Shown here: positions 7,000 to 14,390 of the stretch, in pieces
How positions within the stretch are numbered: position 1 is the stretch's first letter
How the letters are laid out: every line of letters begins with the position of its first letter
Source of the DNA: Acidobacteriota bacterium
Lineage (GTDB): Bacteria; Acidobacteriota; Terriglobia; UBA7540
NCBI GenBank assembly: GCA_021784615.1
Contig: JAJYHU010000387.1
Location: 1-14,390, forward strand
Direction of reading: 5' to 3'
DNA length: 14,390 nt
The notes under the pieces: model-generated
Seen by the model: the letters and a program-made list of their open reading frames with translations, nothing else
Databases searched by the model: none
Told to the model about the DNA's origin: nothing
Made by a program: the position numbers and the translations under genes

Positions 7000-7449
7000 C
7001 TACTTAGGAGCTTGCTGAGGAAGCTTGGTCCCGCAATTGCCGCAAAATTTCACGGGCAAGGGATTCTCAAAGCCGCAGCCGGGACAAGTATAAGGATCGT
7101 GGGGTTGTTGTTTCCTTTGTGCGCGGCGTGCCGCCACTTGCCGCTCAATCAGCACGTCGTTCTCGGTCACTTCCTCCTGCTCCTGGGACGCCAACATCAG
7201 TTGAGCGGCCTCGGCAAGATGGTTCTCCCGCAGCGCCTGGTAGTCTTCCGGCGAGATTTTTCCGGCCTTAAACTCAAAGTCCAGATCCTGAAGGTTTTCG
7301 TAAACTACCATCCGCCGCCGCTTCAAGTCTGTGAGCGGAGTGATATCGATGGGCAAAGCTCCTTCGCCCGGACTTTCCGGGGCAAGCAGAGGCGCAGCCA
7401 CGAACGCAGCCATGCCAATCACGAGCAGGATTGCAACACCCAATACCAT
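7000..7449 (-). CDS. Zinc-ribbon membrane protein with CcmI-like motif
   Basis: This is a 149-residue protein of unproven function inside the ccm operon. An N-terminal hydrophobic segment (about residues 1-23) probably anchors it in the membrane. A charged helical region follows with ENLQDLDFEFKAGKISPEDY (51-70), close to the helix-turn motif found in CcmI-type and other cytochrome maturation proteins. The C-terminus is a zinc ribbon with cysteines C122, C125, C136 and C139 in the pattern CPGC-x10-CGNC. Zinc ribbons of this sort usually sit in the cytoplasm, which would place the soluble part there. The ATG at 7449 has AGAGG upstream. The gene follows ccmH by 42 bases. A scaffold or CcmI substitute is possible. 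The domain reading is firm and the function is not. Confidence 0.8.
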   Translation of the reverse strand: MVLGVAILLVIGMAAFVAAPLLAPESPGEGALPIDITPLTDLKRRRMVVYENLQDLDFEFKAGKISPEDYQALRENHLAEAAQLMLASQEQEEVTENDVLIERQVAARRAQRKQQPHDPYTCPGCGFENPLPVKFCGNCGTKLPQQAPK

Positions 7450-7491
7450 CTTGATCCTCTGAGCCTTTCCGAATCTGCTTTTGGCAGCCGA

Positions 7492-7951
7492 TCATCCGCC
7501 AAACTTTTTCATTTCTTCTTCCACCGCCGCGCGGACTTTGTCGTCCATCGGGGCAGTAGGTGTTGCCGGCGCGAGGGCGGGTCTCCGCCACCGGCGCACA
7601 ATGGTGATGGCGGCGAACAATCCGATGATCAGCCCTACCCCCGGTAAAATCCACGCGGTCAGGTTAAAGCCTTGGGTTGGCGGACTGGCAAGAACCTTTA
7701 GGCCGTAACGGGCGACCAGATCCTGTAGAATGGCCGGCTCGGCCTTGCCTTGCGCCAAGTCCGTGCGGATGATCTTATGCATTTCCGACTTGACGGGGCA
7801 GTTCTCGTGCGGACAGTGGTTCAAGGCCGTAACGCACCCGCACATGCAATAAAGGTTATTGCCGATGTCCTTTTCAACCTGTTCGGGGCTGCCCGCCGCC
7901 GTTGCGATGTTGATAAAAACAAGGCTAAGGATCAGCGCCCGCAGAAGTTTT

Positions 7952-7974
<23 letters not shown>
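7492..7974 (-). CDS. ccmH: Cytochrome c-type biogenesis protein CcmH, five-cysteine variant
   Basis: CcmH holds apocytochrome c in reduced form for CcmF. From the chosen start the protein has 160 residues: a signal peptide or anchor (about 1-27), a small helical domain, a membrane helix (about 106-127) and a short charged tail. The active-site region reads LYCMCGCVTALNHCPHENCP, with C43, C45, C47, C54 and C59, in place of the classical LRCxxC. The rest of the domain (KSEMHKIIR, YGLKVLASPP) is typical. No ATG start is available. TTG at 7974 is preferred because it directly precedes the signal peptide and has AGGAGG close by. TTG at 8019 would add 15 charged residues and overlap ccmF by 68 bases. 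The chosen start overlaps ccmF by 23 bases. Confidence 0.85.
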
Positions 7975-9976
<2,002 letters not shown>

Positions 9977-10073
9977 GGTCGCTAAACTCCCCTTGCCCTG
10001 AAGAGCAATTCCATGGCATGAGATGAGAGGTTGATGGTGACGGAAAAGATCGCGTTAAACCTCATGCTTCATG

Positions 10074-10517
10074 TTACTTCGGCAAACTGTATGAGGCCAC
10101 CTTGGAAGTCTCAGCCGCTGGTTTTGGAGCGGGAGGCACGGCTTTATATTTAGAGGCGCACTTCGCCTGGACATTTTGGGCGCGGAATGTTCCATCGGTT
10201 AAGTAGTTTCCCTCGACGATGGCCTTTGCGCCGCCCTTGAAATCATCCGGCAGACTGGCTGTCCCGACGTAGGTAACTGGAATCGATTCATTGTCCTGCG
10301 AGAGTCGAAAGGTCAAAGTTTCGCCGTTTCGCTGAATGCTTCCCGGCGCAATCGTGCCGCCGACGCGCACGTGCTGGTGAGTAACCTTGCCGCTGGTTAG
10401 TTCCTTTACGGTTACATAGTATGTTTTGGACTGCTGAAAGCCCGATACGGCCTCCCAGCCCACCACCGCCAGGATGACGGCGATCCCAATTCCGAACTTC
10501 AGCTTCCTGTTAGGCAC
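10074..10517 (-). CDS. ccmE: Cytochrome c maturation heme chaperone CcmE, CxxxY type
   Basis: CcmE is the periplasmic heme chaperone that receives heme from CcmC and passes it to CcmF. The 147-residue protein has an N-terminal membrane anchor (about residues 7-27), then the OB-fold beta barrel with YYVTVKEL, VRVGGTIAPGSI and the VTYVGTASLPDDF segment. GAKAIVEGNYLTDGTFRAQNVQAKC follows, ending in CASKY at 120-124, and then a Pro/Ala-rich flexible tail. In the classical form the heme-binding residue is a histidine in HxxxY. Here C120 occupies that place, as known for CxxxY proteins of some deltaproteobacteria and archaea. The start is GTG at 10517, preceded by a perfect AAGGAGG at 8 bases. It is the first gene of the operon. 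Confidence 0.94.
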   Translation of the reverse strand: MPNRKLKFGIGIAVILAVVGWEAVSGFQQSKTYYVTVKELTSGKVTHQHVRVGGTIAPGSIQRNGETLTFRLSQDNESIPVTYVGTASLPDDFKGGAKAIVEGNYLTDGTFRAQNVQAKCASKYKAVPPAPKPAAETSKVASYSLPK

Positions 10518-10525
10518 GAATTTGG

Positions 10526-10532
10526 CCTCCTT
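10526..10532 (-). promoter_or_regulatory. Ribosome binding site deciding the GTG start of ccmE
   Basis: AAGGAGG on the minus strand lies 8 bases before the GTG at 10517. It is a full Shine-Dalgarno match and fixes the start, which also gives the normal CcmE N-terminus. Confidence 0.85.
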
Positions 10533-10554
10533 ACCCTGTGAGGCGCGGCTTCAG

Positions 10555-10588
10555 TGGGATTTTCGTCCTCGCAAGGCTGGAAATCCCA
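10555..10588 (-). other. Stem-loop in the predicted ccmE leader
   Basis: TGGGATTT (10555-10562) pairs perfectly with AAATCCCA (10581-10588), and two further pairs (one wobble) extend the stem to about 10 bp. The loop contains CCT and AGG, which could pair further. If transcription starts near 10652, the structure lies in the 5-prime untranslated region, about 20 bases before the ribosome binding site. No T-tract follows, so it is not a standard attenuator. Its function is unknown; mRNA stability or translation control is possible. Confidence 0.5.
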
Positions 10589-10657
10589 ATTTTGCACCCT
10601 CGTGGGGGCTGAGTCAATGCAATTCGGTCCCTGTCTAGTTCCTGCTATACCTTCCAA

Positions 10658-10663
10658 ATTCTA
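10658..10663 (-). promoter_or_regulatory. Candidate -10 box of an activator-dependent ccm promoter
   Basis: TAGAAT on the minus strand matches the TATAAT consensus at five of six positions. The place of the -35 box is poor (AGAAAG), and the Crp-type palindrome at 10686-10701 abuts that position, as expected of an activator-dependent promoter. Transcription would start at about 10651-10652, leaving a leader of about 134 bases. This was read by eye. Confidence 0.5.
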
Positions 10664-10685
10664 AAGCGGACAGACGTCGACTTTC

Positions 10686-10701
10686 TGTGACCTAAATCAC
10701 A
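10686..10701. promoter_or_regulatory. Perfect Crp-type operator TGTGA-N6-TCACA
   Basis: TGTGACCTAAATCACA has both half-sites of the Crp consensus with exact N6 spacing. Its centre (10693.5) lies about 41.5-42.5 bases upstream of the predicted ccm transcription start, the class II activation position. It lies about 106 bases upstream of the possible start of the divergent glycosidase transcript. A Crp/Fnr superfamily protein is the likely binder. Which member, and its signal, cannot be told from the sequence. FNR sites (TTGAT-N4-ATCAA) differ from this motif. Confidence 0.65.
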
Positions 10702-10764
10702 CTACTCGGCCTCTTTTATGATGTCGGTCAATGCAGCTTGCTTCCTTGGCGGTAACATTCTTTG

Positions 10765-10793
10765 TTTCCTACCCCTTGGAAGCGATATATAAT
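10765..10793 (+). promoter_or_regulatory. Possible promoter for the GH2 gene
   Basis: A perfect TATAAT lies at 10788-10793, with a weak -35 candidate TTTCCT at 10765-10770 and 17-base spacing. Transcription would start near 10800, about 80 bases before the GH2 start codon. The poor -35 box suggests a need for an activator or a different sigma factor. Confidence 0.4.
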
Positions 10794-10868
10794 TGCCCCC
10801 TTGCTAGGCCACGCTAAGCTTTCCCCGAAAAGTGCGGCGGTTTGGGAAACGCAATCGCGCACCTGCCT

Positions 10869-10873
10869 GGAGG
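10869..10873 (+). promoter_or_regulatory. Ribosome binding site deciding the start of the GH2 gene
   Basis: GGAGG lies 7 bases before ATG at 10881. It supports this start, where the Tat signal begins, over an in-frame upstream TTG at 10842. Confidence 0.8.
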
Positions 10874-10880
10874 AAATCAA

Positions 10881-13394
10881 ATGTCCAAATGGACAAGGCG
10901 CAATTTCTTAAAAACCGGAGTCGCGGCTTCCGCTGGCGCCACTTCTCTTTTACCATCCGGAACTCGAATTCTCGGTGGGCAGACTCCTTCTGCGTTGGAT
11001 CGGGAGCGGCCTGCTTCCGCGCATACGCCGCGTGAACGTGCCTTGCTCGATTTCAAATGGCGGTTTCATTTGGGCCATGCGGACGATCCCGCTCAGGATT
11101 TCGATTTTGGCCGAGAGCATGAGTTCCAAAAGACTGGGGACTTTTTTAAACCTTCGCATCCAGATTTTGACGACAGTGACTGGCGGGCCATCGACCTTCC
11201 TCATGATTGGGCGGTGGAACTGCCCTTCCACGAGGATCCGTGGCTTACCACCCACGGTTCAAAGCCTCTCGGCAGAACCTATCCGGCCACCAGCATCGGA
11301 TGGTACCGTCGGGTGTTTGACGTTCCTACGGGTGACTTGGGCAAGTGCCTCAGCATTGAATTCGACGGCGTTTTCCGCGACTCGATGGTTGCGCTCAACG
11401 GTAATTTCCTGGGGCGCAATATCAGCGGTTACGCGCCTTTTCGCTATGACATCACCGACCACGCCAACTATGGCGGCAAGAACGTTCTGGTCGTGCGCGT
11501 CGACGCCACAGAATTTGAAGGCTGGTGGTACGAGGGCGCGGGAATTTACCGGCACGTCTGGCTGGTGAAGACGCATCCTCTGCACGTCCCGCAGTGGGGA
11601 ACCTTTGTAACCTCTGAAGTGCACGACGGCAAGGCGACGATCGCGATTTCGACGGAAGTCAGCAACCACCAGGACCCTGATGCCGAATGCCGGGTTGTCT
11701 CCACAATTTTTGATGACGATGGAAGGGCTGTTGTCACAGCACCCTCCGCAACCGTGTCGATTTCCGGCTGGAGACACCGGGAAGTCCGGCAAAAAGTTCG
11801 GGTCAGCGATCCCCGGCTCTGGTCGCTAGAAACGCCTCATCTCTATACATTGGTAACAACCCTCGAGGCCGGCGGCGTGACGGTTGACCGTTACGCGACG
11901 CCGTTCGGAATCCGGACCATCCATTTTGACCCTGACAAGGGCTTCTTCCTGAACGGCAAATCGGTGAAGGTCAAGGGAACCTGCAATCACCAGGATCATG
12001 CCGGCGTGGGCATCGCTTTGCCTGACCGGCTCCAGTATTACCGCATCGCAAGGCTCAAGGGGATGGGCTCGAACGGCCTTCGCACGTCGCACAACGCGCC
12101 CACGCCCGAGTTGATGGACGCCTGCGACCGGCTCGGCATGCTGGTGATGGATGAGACGCGAATGTTTTCATCGGCGCCGGAAGGTCTCAGCCAGTTGAGC
12201 CGATTGGTTCGCCGGGACCGCAACCATCCCTGTGTCATTTTGTGGTCGACCGGCAATGAAGAGCCTGAGCAAGGCACCGAGCGCGGAGCGCGCGTTTGCG
12301 CCACCATGAAAAGGCTGATCAAACGCCTTGACCCAACCCGGCCGATTACGCAGGCGATGAGCGGCGGATGGGGGAAAGGCATTTCCGCCGTGGTGGATGT
12401 CCAAGGCTTCAATTACCACGCCAACCAGCATTACAACTACATGATTGATGATTTCCACCGCGAGTTTCCCGCGAAGCCCTCGATCGGCTCGGAGGATGGC
12501 AGCACGCTCTCCACGCGCGGGATCTATTCGAATGATAAGGCCAAAGGCTACGTTTGGGCTTACGACCTGAGTCTCCATGACGGCTGGCCCACGCCGGCGG
12601 AAGGGTGGTGGCCCACTTTCGACGATCGGGAGTTCCTTTCGGGCGCCTTTGTGTGGACGGGGTTCGATTATCGTGGCGAACCCACGCCGTATGGATGGCC
12701 CTGCATCAGTTCCCAGTTCGGGATTCTGGACACCTGCGGTTTTCCCAAGGACAACTATTATTATTTTAAGTCATGGTGGGGCGAGAAGCCCGTGCTGCAC
12801 CTTTTCCCGCATTGGAACTGGCCGGGCAAGGATGGGCAGGAAATCGACGTGTGGTGTTACAGCAACCTGGAGAAGATTGAGCTGTTCCTGAACGGGAAAA
12901 GCCTGGGGGCGCAGACCATGAAGCGCGACTCGCACGTGGAGTGGAAAGTTAAGTACACGCCCGGCGTTATTGAAGCTCGCGGCTACCGGAACGGGCGGCT
13001 TGTGCTTACGGACAGATGGGAAACCACAGGCGCCCCGGCCAGGATCGTGCTCCAGCCGGACCGGCGGCGGATTGCGGCGGATGGCGAGGACGTTTCAGTC
13101 CTTGCCGTGAGCGTAGTGGACGCCAAGGGGCGAGTGGTTCCGCTGGCTGATAACGAGATCGAGTTCCAGGTTTCCGGCAATGGCAAAGTGATCGGCGTGG
13201 GCAACGGCAATCCCAGCAGCCACGAAGCGGATAAAGCGCGCCAGCGGCGCGCCTTCAACGGGCTGTGCGTGGCGATTGTCCAATCCGCCAAGCAAGCCGG
13301 CGAGATCGAGGTGCTCGCAACGTCACCTGGACTCGAATCTGCCACGGGCGCGATTCAGTGCGAGCGGGTGGCGCCGCGGCCCGCTGTGGCTTGA
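10881..13394 (+). CDS. Tat-exported glycoside hydrolase family 2 protein (beta-galactosidase-like)
   Basis: This is an 837-residue retaining beta-glycosidase. The N-terminus carries the twin-arginine motif TRRNFLK (residues 5-11) and a hydrophobic stretch, so it is probably exported folded. The domains in order are a jelly-roll sugar-binding domain (about 50-230), an immunoglobulin-like domain (about 235-345), a TIM barrel (about 350-620), a DUF4982-like segment (about 622-700) and a C-terminal Ig-like domain (about 717-825). The acid/base is E460 in STGNEEP and the nucleophile is probably E538 in GSEDGSTLSTRG. GTCNHQDHAGVG (366-377) and RTSHNAPTPELMDACDRLG (401-419) are typical of this GH2 subgroup. 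The substrate could be a beta-galactoside or another plant glycan. Family membership is secure and specificity is not. Confidence 0.92.
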   Translation: MSKWTRRNFLKTGVAASAGATSLLPSGTRILGGQTPSALDRERPASAHTPRERALLDFKWRFHLGHADDPAQDFDFGREHEFQKTGDFFKPSHPDFDDSDWRAIDLPHDWAVELPFHEDPWLTTHGSKPLGRTYPATSIGWYRRVFDVPTGDLGKCLSIEFDGVFRDSMVALNGNFLGRNISGYAPFRYDITDHANYGGKNVLVVRVDATEFEGWWYEGAGIYRHVWLVKTHPLHVPQWGTFVTSEVHDGKATIAISTEVSNHQDPDAECRVVSTIFDDDGRAVVTAPSATVSISGWRHREVRQKVRVSDPRLWSLETPHLYTLVTTLEAGGVTVDRYATPFGIRTIHFDPDKGFFLNGKSVKVKGTCNHQDHAGVGIALPDRLQYYRIARLKGMGSNGLRTSHNAPTPELMDACDRLGMLVMDETRMFSSAPEGLSQLSRLVRRDRNHPCVILWSTGNEEPEQGTERGARVCATMKRLIKRLDPTRPITQAMSGGWGKGISAVVDVQGFNYHANQHYNYMIDDFHREFPAKPSIGSEDGSTLSTRGIYSNDKAKGYVWAYDLSLHDGWPTPAEGWWPTFDDREFLSGAFVWTGFDYRGEPTPYGWPCISSQFGILDTCGFPKDNYYYFKSWWGEKPVLHLFPHWNWPGKDGQEIDVWCYSNLEKIELFLNGKSLGAQTMKRDSHVEWKVKYTPGVIEARGYRNGRLVLTDRWETTGAPARIVLQPDRRRIAADGEDVSVLAVSVVDAKGRVVPLADNEIEFQVSGNGKVIGVGNGNPSSHEADKARQRRAFNGLCVAIVQSAKQAGEIEVLATSPGLESATGAIQCERVAPRPAVA

Positions 13395-13403
13395 GCACGG
13401 TTT

Positions 13404-13438
13404 GGCGCGGGACGGCGAGTAACCCGTCATGCCGCGCC
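13404..13438 (+). terminator. Stable hairpin just after the GH2 gene
   Basis: GGCGCGG (13404-13410) pairs with CCGCGCC (13432-13438), and GACGG (13411-13415) pairs with CCGTC after a 3-base bulge. The hairpin starts 10 bases beyond the GH2 stop. It has no T-tract, so it may be a weak or Rho-assisted terminator, or it may protect the GH2 mRNA end while some transcripts read on into the next gene. Confidence 0.4.
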
Positions 13439-13557
13439 GACCGCAGGTTCGCATCAATCCGAAAGAGTTGTGGCGCTCTCGGCGGCGTAGTGCTTAAAAT
13501 TGCCGAAGGCCCCAGGGTCTACGGATGAGTTGTGATTTCTTCAAAAGGAGTCAGATG

Positions 13558-14390
13558 ATGGATCGTTCCACGAAGCTCGAGTTCCGCCGGTTCGTATGGG
13601 CCTTCCTGCCGGTTTTGCTTTTATGGAGCAGCCTCGCGATCGCTGCCGATCCGGCCGCCGTCAAAGTCGATTGGTCGCGCGTCGATCGCGTTTCCAAAAC
13701 GACGGCCACGCTGCAAGTTGTCGTCAACCCCCCGCTGCGGCGGACGTCGCCCATCCACGACCAGTATTTCCGCAACCTGAAGAGCCTCGATTGCGATTAC
13801 GTTCGTTACGTTCCCTGGCTGCCCTACCCAAAACTGGGCGTTGCCGAGCTTGAACCTCCAAAGAACGGGAAGACTTCCTGGGATTTTTCGCTGATTGATC
13901 CCATGACCGAAGATTTTATGAAGGCCACGGCGGGTCATTCGGTGATTTTGAATTTCAGCACCATTCCCCAATGGATGTTTAAGACGCCGAAGCCCGTGAC
14001 TTATCCTTCCGACCCGGATCAGGTTGATTGGAACTATGAGCAGGGCACCGAATTGCGCGATCCCAGCATGAAGGAAGTGGCGGACTACTATCAGCGCCTG
14101 GCGGGTTGGTACTTGAAAGGCGGGTTTACGGATGAATACGGCAAACGCCACGTATCCGGCCACCATTACAAAATTGAATATTGGGAAGTGCTCAACGAGA
14201 TGGAGCACCATATGTCCCCGGTGTTTTACACGCGACTCTACGACGCGATTGTAACCGCCGTTCGCAAGGTGGACCCGAATTTGAAATTTGTCGGTTTGGC
14301 TTTGGGAGGAACATCACCCGGCCCCGATTTTTCAGATCCCGTCCCTGAATATTTCGAGTATTTCCTGAACCATAAGAACCATAAGCCCGG
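13558..14390 (+). CDS. Secreted clan GH-A glycosidase, GH39-like, truncated by window end
   Basis: The frame is open to the last base, so only about 278 N-terminal residues are seen. A Sec signal peptide (about 1-29, ending LAIAA) comes first. A TIM-barrel start follows, with RYVPWLPYPKLGVAEL, a WDFSLIDPM segment and LNFSTIPQWMF (131-141). YWEVLNEME (209-217) contains the acid/base Asn-Glu pair (N213, E214) typical of clan GH-A. The overall pattern resembles GH39 enzymes such as beta-xylosidases. The nucleophile would lie beyond the window. AAGGAG (13545-13550) lies 7 bases before ATG at 13558, which is preferred over the adjacent ATG at 13555. It follows the GH2 gene by about 160 bases and may act on the same glycan. 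The exact family is uncertain. Confidence 0.8.
   Translation, partial: MDRSTKLEFRRFVWAFLPVLLLWSSLAIAADPAAVKVDWSRVDRVSKTTATLQVVVNPPLRRTSPIHDQYFRNLKSLDCDYVRYVPWLPYPKLGVAELEPPKNGKTSWDFSLIDPMTEDFMKATAGHSVILNFSTIPQWMFKTPKPVTYPSDPDQVDWNYEQGTELRDPSMKEVADYYQRLAGWYLKGGFTDEYGKRHVSGHHYKIEYWEVLNEMEHHMSPVFYTRLYDAIVTAVRKVDPNLKFVGLALGGTSPGPDFSDPVPEYFEYFLNHKNHKP

Larger units (their letters stand above)
10518..10880. other. Divergent intergenic control region between ccmE and the GH2 gene
   Basis: This 363-base stretch holds no gene that I can support. It contains the ccmE ribosome binding site (10526-10532), a leader stem-loop (10555-10588), a minus-strand -10 box (10658-10663), a Crp-type palindrome (10686-10701), a plus-strand TATAAT (10788-10793) and the GH2 ribosome binding site (10869-10873). 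Around 10705-10760 I see nothing further that is convincing. Confidence 0.7.

Noticed and set aside
6994..7647. Plus-strand open frame of 217 codons opposite the zinc-ribbon gene and ccmH
   Set aside because: It is antisense to two genes with clear motifs and has no protein features of its own.
13495..13500. TAAAAT as a -10 box for the GH39-like gene
   Set aside because: No acceptable -35 box lies at normal spacing; the nearest TTG-like hexamer is 21 bases away. The gene may be read through from the GH2 gene.

Overview
The window looks like chromosome from a moderately GC-rich Gram-negative bacterium. The gene mix fits Acidobacteriota: a glycine-zipper lipoprotein, a system I cytochrome c maturation operon with two accessory membrane genes, and a Tat-exported GH2 enzyme. 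That assignment is inference from gene style and has not been tested by phylogeny.

Region 1 (about 1-2280, minus strand) is a housekeeping block. In transcription order it holds the small SRP RNA gene, dnaX (DNA polymerase III gamma/tau) and a YbaB/EbfC nucleoid-associated protein gene. Region 2 (about 2280-3340) holds a plus-strand lipoprotein gene with a candidate promoter, a terminator-like hairpin overlapping that promoter, and a leader hairpin. It ends in a strong stem-loop shared with the convergent operon.

Region 3 (3340-10517, minus strand) is one long cytochrome c maturation operon. The order is ccmE, ccmF, ccmH, a zinc-ribbon membrane protein gene, a carboxypeptidase-regulatory-like membrane protein gene, ccmA, ccmB, ccmC and ccmD. 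CcmABCD would load heme onto the periplasmic chaperone CcmE, and CcmF/CcmH would attach it to apocytochrome c. CcmE carries a cysteine where classical CcmE has its heme-binding histidine (CxxxY instead of HxxxY). CcmH has an unusual five-cysteine cluster instead of CxxC. No CcmG thioredoxin or full CcmI is present in the window. The two extra genes share a short motif on their soluble segments and may replace CcmI-like functions.

Region 4 (10518-10880) is a divergent control region. It contains a perfect TGTGA-N6-TCACA Crp-type operator placed about 41-42 bases upstream of the predicted start of the ccm transcript, which is the class II activator geometry.

Region 5 (10881-14390, plus strand) has a Tat-exported family GH2 glycosidase followed by a Sec-exported clan GH-A (GH39-like) glycosidase cut by the window edge. 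Together they suggest extracytoplasmic breakdown of plant or microbial glycans.
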